A stretch of 64,000 bases of DNA, taken from NCBI GenBank assembly GCA_964422615.1, contig CAYRBJ010000003.1:1-64000 (forward strand), given 5' to 3'. Under the pieces are notes generated by a model, which had not been told where the DNA came from, ran no database searches, and saw nothing but the letters and a program-made list of their open reading frames with translations. This DNA comes from DATLWN01 sp964422615. Its GTDB lineage: Bacteria > Pseudomonadota > Zetaproteobacteria > Mariprofundales > Mariprofundaceae. A program made the position numbers and the translations under genes. Positions 29,251 through 37,973 of the stretch are shown here, piece by piece (the stretch's first letter is position 1; every line of letters begins with the position of its first letter).

Positions 29251-31017
29251 ATGGCTGAAGGCATGATTCACCTGCTTTCACCACAGATTGCCAATCAGAT
29301 CGCCGCCGGTGAGGTGGTCGAGCGTCCGGCATCCGTGGTCAAGGAACTGATCGAAAACAGCCTCGATGCCGGTGCATCACACATCCGGGTGGACATCGAG
29401 CAGGCAGGCAAGCGGCGCATCGTGGTCGAGGATGACGGCTCGGGCATGGGCCATGCCGATGCGCGCCTGGCCTTGCAGCGACATGCCACCAGCAAGATCA
29501 CCACGCTCGATGATCTGCGCCACATCGCCAGCCATGGCTTTCGCGGGGAGGCACTGCCGTCGATCGCTTCGGTATCGCGCTTCCGCCTGATGACTTGCCT
29601 GGCTGGCGCCAAGGAAGGTACCGAAGTGCGTATGGATGGCGGTGGCGAGGTGGAATCCCGGCCATTGCCACCGCGCAATGGCACGCGCATCGAGGTGCTC
29701 GATCTGTTTCTGAACACGCCGGCAAGGCTCAATTTCATGCGCACCGACCGCACCGAGGAGGCGGCCGTCGTCGAGATGTTCAAGGCCCTCGCCCTGGCTC
29801 ATCCGACGGTGGCCTTGCGTCTAAGCTGTGACGGGCGCACGCGCCTGGACCTGGCGGCCGGCGATGCGGCGCTACGGGTAGCGGCGCTGATGGGTGATGC
29901 CTTCGCCGCCAACAGTCTGGAACAGGCCATCGAGTACGAAGGGATGCATGTGGCGGGCTTCTTCGGACTGCCGACCTACCACCATCGCGATGCCGGACGC
30001 ATGCTGTTCCTGGTCAATGGGCGGGTGGTTCGTGACAGGCAGCTGATGACTGCGCTGCGTGCCGGCTACCAGGACGTGATGTTCCATGACCGCTATCCGG
30101 TAGCCTTGGTGCGCCTCGAGATGGATGCACAGGATGTCGATGTCAATGTGCATCCGGCCAAACGCGAGGTGCGCTTCCGCCGGCCGCAGTCGGTCCGTGC
30201 CGGCGTTGTCGCCTGTGCACGCGCCGCCATAAGCCGCATGGGGACGACGGTCTCCTCGGTGCCGGCCGCCCAGGCCATGCAGTCCTTCGTGCGCGGCCTG
30301 CCGCAAGCAGCCGGCGGAAATCACCCCCTGCCGTTTCGCGGCTCAACCGGGCAAGGATATCCGCAGGCCGCGGACCGGCCAGCCAGGGTGCCGCTGGCGG
30401 CCGAGGCTCCGCGACCATATGCGGCAGAGGAGCCTCTCGATCTCGGCCAGCCGCTGGCGCAGATCCACCGCGGCTACATCCTGGCCCAGACCCCGGACGG
30501 CATCGTGCTCGTCGATCAGCACGCGGCGCACGAGCGCATCACCTACGAGCTGCTGAAGGCACAGCTGGCGGCCGGGGACGTAAAGGTCCAACGCCTGCTG
30601 ACGCCGGTGGCATGGTATCCGGGGGAACGGGAGATGGCCTGGCTGCACGATCATGCCGGGAATCTTGCAGCCTACGGTGTCGAATTGGTGCTTGCTGATG
30701 ACGCAGTCGAGATTACCGGCATCCCGGCCATGCTGCGCGACGAATCCCCAATCGAGATCGTGGCAGAGCTGGTGGCAGCCTGCATGCTCTCTGGGGCACA
30801 GGCCGGGGAGCAGGGGCGGGTGCTGGAGCGCTGGCTGGGCAACCGTGCCTGCAAGGGCTCGGTCAAGTCCGGGCGTCTGCTCAAACCCGAGGAGCAAGCG
30901 GCATTGCTGCGCACCATGGAACACACGCCCAACATCGCCCAGTGCAACCATGGACGGCCGACCTATGTACGGTTGTCGCTCGGGGAGCTTGAACGGCTGT
31001 TCGGACGCAGGGAATAG
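29251..31017 (+). CDS. mutL: DNA mismatch repair protein MutL (endonuclease type)
   Basis: This 588-residue MutL has an N-terminal GHKL ATPase (E-L-I-E-N-S-L-D-A-G, D-D-G-S-G-M, G-F-R-G-E-A-L), a linker rich in Pro/Ala, and a C-terminal dimerisation domain. Residues 422-433 read D-Q-H-A-A-H-E-R-I-T-Y-E, fitting the DQHA-x2-E-x4-E endonuclease motif. C-N-H-G-R-P begins at residue 565. E. coli MutL lacks this activity and relies on MutH. ATG 29251 or 29263 could start it. It runs into miaA with four bases between. Confidence 0.97.
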   Translation: MAEGMIHLLSPQIANQIAAGEVVERPASVVKELIENSLDAGASHIRVDIEQAGKRRIVVEDDGSGMGHADARLALQRHATSKITTLDDLRHIASHGFRGEALPSIASVSRFRLMTCLAGAKEGTEVRMDGGGEVESRPLPPRNGTRIEVLDLFLNTPARLNFMRTDRTEEAAVVEMFKALALAHPTVALRLSCDGRTRLDLAAGDAALRVAALMGDAFAANSLEQAIEYEGMHVAGFFGLPTYHHRDAGRMLFLVNGRVVRDRQLMTALRAGYQDVMFHDRYPVALVRLEMDAQDVDVNVHPAKREVRFRRPQSVRAGVVACARAAISRMGTTVSSVPAAQAMQSFVRGLPQAAGGNHPLPFRGSTGQGYPQAADRPARVPLAAEAPRPYAAEEPLDLGQPLAQIHRGYILAQTPDGIVLVDQHAAHERITYELLKAQLAAGDVKVQRLLTPVAWYPGEREMAWLHDHAGNLAAYGVELVLADDAVEITGIPAMLRDESPIEIVAELVAACMLSGAQAGEQGRVLERWLGNRACKGSVKSGRLLKPEEQAALLRTMEHTPNIAQCNHGRPTYVRLSLGELERLFGRRE

Positions 31018-31021
31018 CCGC

Positions 31022-31927
31022 GTGCATGCGGTTGCCTTGATGGGCGCCACCGGCGTGGGCAAGTCCGCGCTGGCGCTGGATCTGGCCGAGCACACCGGTA
31101 ATGTTATTGTCTCCTGCGATTCGATGCAGGTGTACCGGGGGCTTGATATCGGCACTGCCAAGCCGAGCCGCGAGGAACAGGCACAGGTGGTGCATTACCT
31201 GATCGACTGCGCCGACATCCACGAGGTGTATTCGGCCGCGCGCTGGGCTGCGGAGGCCAGGCAGGTCATCCGCACCGAGAACGCCGCCGGACGCATACCG
31301 CTGGTATGTGGTGGCACCGGGCTGTACCTGAAGGCGCTGATGCACGGTTTGGCCGACATTCCGCCTGAGGATGCCGAAGTACGCGTGAGACTGGCGGCGG
31401 AACTGGCAGCCTCCGGCGTGCAGACCATGCATGCACGCCTTGCTGAGGTGGACGCCGTCACTGCCTCGCGCCTGCACGCCACCGATACCCAGCGCATCCT
31501 GCGCGCCCTGGCGGTATTCCACACGACCGGTCGGCCGTTGTCGGCCTGGCAGGCCGGAGGCAATGCCGGCGAGCCGGTCGACTGCCCGGTATTCGTGCTC
31601 GAACTGTCGCGCGATATCCTGCGCGATCGCCTGGAAACACGCTTCCGAGTCATGATCGAAGCCGGCTGGCTGGACGAGGTGCGCTGGCTGGCGGCGCAGG
31701 GGCTTGCCGATACGCATCCGGCCATGCGCGCGGTCGGTTACCGGCAGCTGCTGGCAGTGGTTCGCGGTGAGGTGACGCTTGCTGAGGGCATCCGGGCCGG
31801 CATCACGGCCACGCGCCGCTATGCCAAGAGGCAGCAGACGTGGTTCCGGGGCCAGGTGCAGGGTGCGCATGACGATGCCGCTGCCTTGCGGTCGCGGATT
31901 CTGGAGGTGATTCGCCATGGGGCGTAA
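31022..31927 (+). CDS. miaA: tRNA dimethylallyltransferase
   Basis: MiaA adds the dimethylallyl group to A37 of tRNAs that read UNN codons. The 301-residue protein has the P-loop M-G-A-T-G-V-G-K-S, the substrate motif C-D-S-M-Q-V-Y-R, D-I-G-T-A-K, G-G-T-G-L-Y and the C-terminal T-R-R-Y-A-K-R-Q-x-T-W-F-R. The start is GTG at 31022. A long in-frame extension upstream overlaps mutL and is rejected. The next gene, hflX, overlaps by 11 bases. hfq, which usually lies between them in gammaproteobacteria, is absent. Confidence 0.96.
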   Translation: MHAVALMGATGVGKSALALDLAEHTGNVIVSCDSMQVYRGLDIGTAKPSREEQAQVVHYLIDCADIHEVYSAARWAAEARQVIRTENAAGRIPLVCGGTGLYLKALMHGLADIPPEDAEVRVRLAAELAASGVQTMHARLAEVDAVTASRLHATDTQRILRALAVFHTTGRPLSAWQAGGNAGEPVDCPVFVLELSRDILRDRLETRFRVMIEAGWLDEVRWLAAQGLADTHPAMRAVGYRQLLAVVRGEVTLAEGIRAGITATRRYAKRQQTWFRGQVQGAHDDAAALRSRILEVIRHGA

Positions 31928-33230
31928 TGCGTCTTCTACATATCAGACCAGGGATCGGGCCATCGCCGTGCACCCCCGCCTGGCCATGCAGCACTGGGGC
32001 GAACATGCATCGGTTTCCCGTCAGGAGGAATTCGAACGGCTGGTGGCCGCCGGGGATTGCGAGTGCGACGATTCGCTACTGCTGACGGTGCGGCGGCCGC
32101 TTCCTGGCACCCTGTTCGGGAGCGGCCAGGTCGAACAGGTGGCCAGGCTCGTAACCGAGCATGCATGCCCGGTGGTGTTCGTCGATCACCAGCTCAGCCC
32201 GGTGCAGCAGCGCAATCTGGAAAAGGCCTGGAATGCCAAGGTGGTCGACCGCACAGGTCTGATCCTCGAGATCTTTGCCTCTCGCGCCCGTACGCGCGAG
32301 GGCGTGCTGCAGGTCGAACTGGCCAGCCTCAATTACCAGGTCAGCCGCCTGGTGCGCTCGTGGACGCACCTGGAACGCCAGCGCGGCGGCTTCGGCTTTC
32401 TGGGCGGGCCGGGCGAGCGCCAGATCGAGCTGGATCGGCGCATGATCCGCACGCGCATCAAGGCGATCGAGAAGGAACTGGCGCAGGTGCGGCGCATGCG
32501 TGCCACGCAGCGCGCCGGCCGCCAGCGCAAGGATCTGCCGACGGTGTCGCTGGTCGGCTACACCAATGCTGGAAAATCGACATTATTCAACCGTCTGACC
32601 GAGGCCACGGTGCATGCGGCCGACCAGTTGTTCGCGACGCTGGATCCAACCCTGCGCCTGCTGCTCCTGCCCGACGGCAGCCGCGTGATGCTGTCCGACA
32701 CCGTGGGCTTCGTGCAGGACCTGCCGCACGAGCTCGTCGACGCCTTCCGCGCCACCTTGGAGGAGGTGACCGAGGCCCAGTTGATCCTGCATGTGCGGGA
32801 TATCGCCGATCCCGAGACGCACACCCAGGCCGGCGTGGTGCGCGAGACCCTGGCCGAGATCGGCCTGGACGGCCCGGCGCGCCCGCCGATCGTCGAGGTA
32901 TGGAACAAGATCGACCAGAAGCCGGGTATCCGGTCCCGTCCGCACGAGGCCATCGACGGCAGCGCCGTGGCGCTGTCGGCGCTGACAGGCGAGGGTATCG
33001 ACGAATTGCTGACATTGCTGTCGAAGTGGGTAACACAGGATGCCCAGGTACTCCAATTGAGACTGGATGCAGGCGACGGCCGCTCACTGGCCTTCTGCCA
33101 CCAGCATGGCACGGTGTTGGCACAACGACAGGCTGAGGATGTGCTGGAGGTCGAAGTAAGGCTGCGGCCGAAGGATGCGGTGCGCTTCAGTCGAGACGAA
33201 TCAGGGCTGGATCGCCTGCGCTCCGCCTGA
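31917..33230 (+). CDS. hflX: GTPase HflX
   Basis: HflX is a ribosome-splitting GTPase active under heat or antibiotic stress. The 437-residue protein has the N-terminal HflX domain (G-x-G-Q-V-E), the Gly-rich linker (R-Q-R-G-G-F-G-F-L-G-G-P-G-E) and the G domain with G-Y-T-N-A-G-K-S-T-L-F-N, D-T-V-G-F and N-K-I-D. The ATG at 31917 lies inside the end of miaA. A 17-bp repeat begins two bases after its stop. Confidence 0.96.
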   Translation: MGRNASSTYQTRDRAIAVHPRLAMQHWGEHASVSRQEEFERLVAAGDCECDDSLLLTVRRPLPGTLFGSGQVEQVARLVTEHACPVVFVDHQLSPVQQRNLEKAWNAKVVDRTGLILEIFASRARTREGVLQVELASLNYQVSRLVRSWTHLERQRGGFGFLGGPGERQIELDRRMIRTRIKAIEKELAQVRRMRATQRAGRQRKDLPTVSLVGYTNAGKSTLFNRLTEATVHAADQLFATLDPTLRLLLLPDGSRVMLSDTVGFVQDLPHELVDAFRATLEEVTEAQLILHVRDIADPETHTQAGVVRETLAEIGLDGPARPPIVEVWNKIDQKPGIRSRPHEAIDGSAVALSALTGEGIDELLTLLSKWVTQDAQVLQLRLDAGDGRSLAFCHQHGTVLAQRQAEDVLEVEVRLRPKDAVRFSRDESGLDRLRSA

Positions 33231-33231
33231 A

Positions 33232-33248
33232 ATGCGCGAAACAAGACC
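33232..33248 (+). repeat. Left copy of 17-bp inverted repeat
   Basis: The 17 bases starting ATGCGCGAAAC, immediately after hflX's stop, are repeated exactly in inverted orientation at 34142-34158. The next 100 bp are AT-rich and contain AGTAAACTGTCACCGTAATT (33268-33287) and GTCTGACCCC. These resemble the debris of REP-type or small mobile repeats as I remember them. Confidence 0.8.
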
Positions 33249-33347
33249 CCACGTATAATTGGTGTATATAGTAAACTGTCACCGTAATTTTGGATTCATC
33301 GCGTCTGACCCCATTGATCCCGCATTGATCTACGCAGATGAGCCCCT

Positions 33348-34067
33348 TCAGTAAATCCTCGGAATCAACCGATAGCGCACGCGTCGCGCATAGTCGGGAT
33401 AGCCCGGCAACTCGTCCTGTAGAGCCTGGTCTTCCAGCGCCGTTCTAATCACCGTGATGATTAGCGCCACCGCCGCCGGAATAAGCGTCCACATTGAGCT
33501 TAAGGCCAGCACTATACCCGGGAGTGCCAACATATTTCCAGCATAGCCCGGATGTCGCACTATCCGATAGGGGCCGCTGCCACACACCACATGCCCTCGA
33601 TCCACCTGAATACGCACCACGCTGGAGAAGAAACGGTTCTCTATCAATGCCCACGCAGCGAAAGCGTATCCGAGCGAGATCAAGAGGAAGCCGTGCACGA
33701 TGAGCCACAAGGGAAATACCGGTGACCAGCCAAAGCGATGATCCAGACCGGCCACAATGACCATTGGGAAACTCACACTCAGCGCCATCAACGGCGCAAG
33801 CACCTTGTCCCAAGCTTTCGCACTTTGGGCCTTCTCCATATTTTGTCGTTCGGCCAACAACCCCGGATGCCGCCGTTCCGCCCAAATGCGCCCCCCTAGG
33901 CCGGCGGCAACAATCAGCAAAAAATAACCCCACGCCTGCCACCAACCGAAATCCCCTCCGCACACCAACAGAACCAATGGTATGGAGAGGTACACAACAA
34001 CCACACTGATCCACTGGCGAAGGGATGCTGTTTGAGCTGGCTCTGGAACATCTGTATTCGATGACAT
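33348..34067 (-). CDS. Isoprenylcysteine carboxyl methyltransferase-family membrane protein
   Basis: This 239-residue integral membrane protein of the ICMT/PEMT (methyltransferase family) type has about six hydrophobic segments. The C-terminal SAM-site motif is G-P-Y-R-I-V-R-H-P-G-Y-A-G-N followed by a charged E-D-Q/A-L-Q-D-E-L-x-G-Y-x-D-Y. Bacterial members have no known prenylated substrate and may methylate lipids or small molecules. The gene sits alone inside a segment bounded by 17-bp inverted repeats, with a codon mix less GC-rich than its neighbours, hinting at acquisition. Confidence 0.85.
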   Translation of the reverse strand: MSSNTDVPEPAQTASLRQWISVVVVYLSIPLVLLVCGGDFGWWQAWGYFLLIVAAGLGGRIWAERRHPGLLAERQNMEKAQSAKAWDKVLAPLMALSVSFPMVIVAGLDHRFGWSPVFPLWLIVHGFLLISLGYAFAAWALIENRFFSSVVRIQVDRGHVVCGSGPYRIVRHPGYAGNMLALPGIVLALSSMWTLIPAAVALIITVIRTALEDQALQDELPGYPDYARRVRYRLIPRIY

Positions 34068-34141
34068 GCCATTCCCTCAAAGCATATGACTTTTATTGAG
34101 CGCCCAGCGCCGAAGGCGGGGTATGGGGGGTATGGCCGTCA

Positions 34142-34158
34142 GGTCTTGTTTCGCGCAT
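34142..34158 (-). repeat. Right copy of 17-bp inverted repeat, overlapping a possible 19-codon leader
   Basis: This is the exact reverse complement of 33232-33248. Read on the minus strand it starts with ATG behind AAGGAGAGGG, just after the antiporter's stop. It opens a 19-codon frame (M-R-E-T-R-P then to TAA). The left copy also begins with the codons M-R-E-T-R-P, read on the plus strand. Confidence 0.8.
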
Positions 34159-34176
34159 GATGATCCCTCTCCTTAA

Positions 34177-35388
34177 TCAACTACCAGTGGCACCTGCCCG
34201 TCGATAGAAGGCGCGGAGCATGAATGGTGGGACCACGGTGGTGACGGCGATGGTCAGCACCATCACCGCGTAGAGATCCTGCGAGAACACGCCGGCCTGC
34301 TTGCCGAGCTCGGCGAAGATCAGACCCACCTCGGCGCGCGGAATCATGGCGATGCCGATGGCCCAGCGGTTACGCCAGGTCTCGCGGATCAGCATCGCAC
34401 CGGCCAGCTTGCTGACCATGGCGATGGCGATGAAGGCCGCCGCCATCCCCCATACCTGGGGCTCGCTCCAGTCGACCTCCTGCAGGTGCAGGTTCAGGCC
34501 GACCATGACGAAGAACACCGGCGTGAACAGGTGGATGATCGGCTTCATCTCGCCCTCGATGCGCTCGACGAAATGGCTGTCGCTCTCGTGCAGGGCCACG
34601 CCGAAGGGCAGGAAGAAGCGCCGGGACAGCGCGAGCCCCGCCGCGAAGCCGCCGATGATCTCGGGGGCGCCCAGAAGCTGGGACAGCAGCGCGAACACCA
34701 GCACCAAGGAGACGATGGTGGTCGGGATCATGCCCGGGATGAGGCTGGTTGCGTTGAAGCGGCGCACGACGACGGCCGTCAGCTTGGCCGCCGTCGGCGC
34801 CAGCAGCAGGAAGATGGCAATGAAGATGAATACCTGGCCGGCGTTGACCAGGCTGACCGTGCCCTTGGTCGAGAACTCGAACAGCATCGCCAGCAGCACC
34901 ACGCCCAGCACGTCGTCGAGCACGGCCGCGCCCAGCACGATGTTGGCCGTATGCGAATGCTGCTGCCTGAGATCGCGCAGCACCCGGATCGTGACGCCGA
35001 TGCTGGTGGCAGTCAGGGTGCCGCCGATGAACAGCGATACCAGCAGGGAGAGGTCAAGTGCCCAGTAGGCGAAGGCCGCTCCCAGCACGAACGGGGTGAT
35101 AAAGCCGCCCAAAGCGACGATGGCGGCCTTGGCACCGGAGGTGGTCAGGCGGCCGATGTCCGTCTCCAGGCCCACCTCGAACAAGAGCAGGATCAGCCCG
35201 AATTCGGCCATGATCTTCAGTACCGGCCCCGGATCGATCCAGCCGAGCACGCTGGATCCGAGCAGCACCCCGGCGGCCATCTCGCCGATGATGGCCGGGA
35301 TGCCGAAGCGGGCGGAGGTCTCTCCGAGGATGCGCGCGCCGAGCAGGACCAGGATCAGGTTCAGGAAGAACGAGGTGTGATGCTCCAT
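34177..35388 (-). CDS. CPA2-family cation:proton antiporter
   Basis: This 403-residue antiporter has about eleven membrane segments and belongs to the KefB/GerN-like CPA2 family. It lacks the cytoplasmic TrkA-N domain of full Kef proteins. Marks include L-L-L-F-E-V-G-L-E-T-D at about residue 70, the A-A-V-L-D-D-V ion-site Asp pair near residue 157, and P-R-A-E-V-G-L-I near the end. It likely exchanges Na+ or K+ for protons. A CBS-domain gene 16 bases upstream on the same strand probably forms an operon with it. Confidence 0.9.
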   Translation of the reverse strand: MEHHTSFFLNLILVLLGARILGETSARFGIPAIIGEMAAGVLLGSSVLGWIDPGPVLKIMAEFGLILLLFEVGLETDIGRLTTSGAKAAIVALGGFITPFVLGAAFAYWALDLSLLVSLFIGGTLTATSIGVTIRVLRDLRQQHSHTANIVLGAAVLDDVLGVVLLAMLFEFSTKGTVSLVNAGQVFIFIAIFLLLAPTAAKLTAVVVRRFNATSLIPGMIPTTIVSLVLVFALLSQLLGAPEIIGGFAAGLALSRRFFLPFGVALHESDSHFVERIEGEMKPIIHLFTPVFFVMVGLNLHLQEVDWSEPQVWGMAAAFIAIAMVSKLAGAMLIRETWRNRWAIGIAMIPRAEVGLIFAELGKQAGVFSQDLYAVMVLTIAVTTVVPPFMLRAFYRRAGATGS

Positions 35389-35404
35389 GGGTCGATGAAG
35401 GAGC

Positions 35405-35857
35405 TTATCTCGGCTGGTCGCGGAGGATGACGTCCAGGGCCGAAATCGTACCCACCAGACGGCCGTCGTCGCCGGTGACCAGGATGTTCTGGGAATCGTT
35501 GTGCATCAGCACCAGCATGGCGGCGATGGCATTGGTCGGCGCATGCTCCTTGACGCTGAGGATGCGCGCGGACATGACCTCGCCGACCTTGAGGCCTGCC
35601 ATGGCATGCAGGTGTTCGTGCACGGAAGGAAGGTCGGGGCTGGCCTGCATGGCCGCCAGCAGGTCCTCGGAGGCATAGGCGGGCAGGGCGTGGTGCAGGA
35701 TGGCGTGTGCCGTCAGCACGCCGACGGGGCGCCCCTCGCCATCAATCACCGGCAGATCGTGCAGATGATGCCGGCGCAGCAGTGCGATGGCGTCGCTGAC
35801 CAGGGTGTCCGGGTTGGTGGTGACCACGTTGCGGGTCATCAGCTTGGCGGCGATCAA
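35405..35857 (-). CDS. CBS-domain pair protein
   Basis: This 150-residue protein is made of two CBS motifs (about 8-60 and 92-147), which usually bind adenine nucleotides and regulate a partner. It ends 16 bases before the antiporter gene, so it may sense energy state or ionic strength for the transporter, though this is inference from context. The start gives M-I-A-A-K-L-M-T-R-N-V-V-T-T, the standard beginning of CBS pairs, behind a GGGAGG site. Confidence 0.9.
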   Translation of the reverse strand: MIAAKLMTRNVVTTNPDTLVSDAIALLRRHHLHDLPVIDGEGRPVGVLTAHAILHHALPAYASEDLLAAMQASPDLPSVHEHLHAMAGLKVGEVMSARILSVKEHAPTNAIAAMLVLMHNDSQNILVTGDDGRLVGTISALDVILRDQPR

Positions 35858-35930
35858 CGACGACCTCCCTCGAATTTGCGTGCTACGCCGTCAATTGTAG
35901 CCGACACCGGCAGACCGTGCATACGGGTGC

Positions 35931-36117
35931 TCACCGCAGAGGGCGCCGAGGGCACAGAGGGGAAGCGAGGCGAACCGCAAAGGACGTGGAGTTTCGCAAA
36001 GTTGTTGAAGTAGATCGGCAGGCTGCTCGACTCGAGCCTGAATTTGAGGGTCGGTACCGAAAGATCACATACCCGCCATTTTTCTACTTTGCGCCACTTC
36101 GTGTCCTTTGCGGTTTC
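35931..36117. repeat. Intergenic inverted-repeat element
   Basis: This element fills most of the 266-bp gap between the CBS gene and msrA. A 13-bp arm (35973-35985) is repeated inverted at 36103-36115. The left side also holds degenerate direct repeats of the type CCGCAGAGGGCGCCGAGGG. Such CGCAGAG/CGCAAAG repeats recur between genes in many proteobacteria. No open frame with a ribosome site is present. Confidence 0.6.
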
Positions 36118-36123
36118 TGCATT

Positions 36124-36765
36124 CTAGTGGGAACTTTTCTCCCCCCAGGTGCGTTCGATGTAGCGACCACGGCCGGAGCCGCTGCGGTAGATCTCGTAGC
36201 GCAGCGGGTTCTTGTCCGAGAAGTGCTGGTGATAGTCCTCGGCCGGATAGAAGGGCTTCGCCGGCAGGATCTTCGTAACGATGGGGCTGCCGAACCGGCC
36301 AGAGGCCGCGAGTTCGGCCTTCGACCGCTCCGCCGCATCCCTCTGGGTCTCGTTGTGATAGAAAATCGCCGTATGGTATTGCGGCCCGCGATCGGCGAAC
36401 TGGCCGTTCCCCTGGGTCGGATCGATGTTGTGCCAGAAGATATTCAGCAGGGCTTCATAGGAGATGCGCTTCGGATCAAAGGTCACCTCGACCGCCTCCA
36501 GATGGCCGGTGGTGCCGGTCGACACCTGGGCATAGGTGGGATTCGGCACATCGCCGCCCGTATATCCGACACGCGTCGAAACCACGCCTTTGGCGTTGTC
36601 GAACGGCGGCTGCATGCACCAGAAGCAGCCGCCGGCAAAGGTGGCTGTTTCCTGCCCGTTGCCTGGGACTCTGGCGTTTCCGGCTGCCTCAGCCATCAGC
36701 GGCACCACTGTGAACAAGGCGGCCATCCATAAGATGCGCCATCGCTGCCTTATATTGTATGTCAT
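36124..36765 (-). CDS. msrA: Peptide-methionine (S)-S-oxide reductase, exported
   Basis: MsrA repairs oxidised methionine in proteins. The 213-residue protein has a signal peptide (hydrophobic stretch ILWMAALFTVVPLMA, likely cut after AEA), so it should act in the periplasm. The catalytic motif is F-A-G-G-C-F-W-C. Other family marks are G-Y-T-G-G, D-P-T-Q-G-N-G-Q-F-A-D-R-G-x-Q-Y and Y-H-Q-H-F. No MsrB domain is fused. Confidence 0.94.
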   Translation of the reverse strand: MTYNIRQRWRILWMAALFTVVPLMAEAAGNARVPGNGQETATFAGGCFWCMQPPFDNAKGVVSTRVGYTGGDVPNPTYAQVSTGTTGHLEAVEVTFDPKRISYEALLNIFWHNIDPTQGNGQFADRGPQYHTAIFYHNETQRDAAERSKAELAASGRFGSPIVTKILPAKPFYPAEDYHQHFSDKNPLRYEIYRSGSGRGRYIERTWGEKSSH

Positions 36766-36833
36766 CGGAATGACCTCCGTACCCGTACGCCATGTTTAAG
36801 CTTGGTCGGATCGGATATGGCAATCTTACTGCC

Positions 36834-37919
36834 TCAGGCGGCAACGACCGGGATCTCGATCTTTCTCTGGTTCAGGACGCTGATCTTGCGCGCCACTTCC
36901 CCGGCCATGTTTCGGTAGATCGCGGCCTGTTCCGAATCGGGGTGTGCGGCCACGATCGGGGTGCCGGCATCACCATCCTCGCGGATGCGCATGTCCAGTG
37001 GTACGCGCGCCACGATGTCGGTCTGGTAGGTTTCCGCCAGTTTTTCGGCGCCGCCCTCGGCGAAGATGTGGCTGGCCTCGCCGCAATGCGGACAGATGAA
37101 TACGTGCATGTTCTCGACAATGCCCAGCGTCGGCACCTGCACCTTCTTGAACATTTCGATGCCGCGGCGGCAGTCGAGCAGGGCGATATCCTGGGGAGTG
37201 GTGACGACGATGGCGCCGGTCACGGGGATCTTCTGGGCCAGCGTCAGCTGGATGTCACCGGTTCCCGGCGGCATGTCGACAATCAGATAATCCAGTTCCC
37301 CCCAGCGTACATCGCTCAGGAGCTGCATCAGGGCACTGGATACCATGGGGCCGCGCCAGATCACGGCTTGGTTGTCGTCGATCAGGTAGCCGATGGACAT
37401 GGTCAGCACGTCGTAGTTGCTCAGCGGGTACATGGCGTTTTCCTCGACCCTTGGTCGGCGCCCGCCCAGGCCCATCATGCTGGGGACGGACGGGCCGTAG
37501 ATGTCGGCATCCAGCAGGCCGACCTTGGCGCCAGTCTGGGCCAGGGCTACGGCCAGATTTACGGCTGTGGTGGATTTGCCGACGCCACCCTTGCCGGAGG
37601 CCACGGCGATGATGTTGCGGATGCCCGGGATGGCCTGCTTGCCCTGCGGGGCATGGGAAGCGACGCGGGAGGTCATCTGGATGTGGGTGCCGCGTACGCC
37701 GGGCAAGGCACCGATCAGTTCCTCGGCCTGCCGGCGGAATTCCTCCTTGACCGGGCAGGCAGGCGTGGTCAACTCGATGGTGCAGGCGACCTCGCCTGCA
37801 TCGATGCGGACGTCTTTGACGAAACCGAGGGTGACAATGTCCTTGCCGAAATCCGGGTCGATGATGCGGCGCAACGCGTCCAGCACCATGTCGTTGGTCA
37901 GTGCACTGTCTTGGTTCAT
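36834..37919 (-). CDS. apbC: Iron-sulfur cluster carrier ATPase Mrp (ApbC)
   Basis: Mrp/ApbC is a P-loop scaffold that delivers Fe-S clusters. The 361-residue protein has an N-terminal DUF59/MIP18-like domain (I-D-P-D-F-G-K-D-I-V), the deviant Walker A S-G-K-G-G-V-G-K-S, D-M-P-P-G-T-G-D, and the cluster-binding C-P-H-C pair. Start 37919 is chosen for its GGAGG site. An ATG seven codons upstream lacks one. It is divergent from rsxA, which fits a role in maturing the many clusters of RsxB and RsxC, though it serves other proteins too. Confidence 0.95.
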   Translation of the reverse strand: MNQDSALTNDMVLDALRRIIDPDFGKDIVTLGFVKDVRIDAGEVACTIELTTPACPVKEEFRRQAEELIGALPGVRGTHIQMTSRVASHAPQGKQAIPGIRNIIAVASGKGGVGKSTTAVNLAVALAQTGAKVGLLDADIYGPSVPSMMGLGGRRPRVEENAMYPLSNYDVLTMSIGYLIDDNQAVIWRGPMVSSALMQLLSDVRWGELDYLIVDMPPGTGDIQLTLAQKIPVTGAIVVTTPQDIALLDCRRGIEMFKKVQVPTLGIVENMHVFICPHCGEASHIFAEGGAEKLAETYQTDIVARVPLDMRIREDGDAGTPIVAAHPDSEQAAIYRNMAGEVARKISVLNQRKIEIPVVAA

Positions 37920-37967
37920 AATGATCCTCCGAGACATCATCGTCTAAATCATACCGTTTTTGTCAAG

Positions 37968-37973
37968 TATAAT
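37968..37973 (+). promoter_or_regulatory. Candidate -10 box for the rsx operon
   Basis: A perfect TATAAT lies 102 bases upstream of rsxA in the mrp-rsxA divergent gap. No convincing -35 box is seen at the usual distance, so the promoter may be activator-dependent. Confidence 0.35.
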
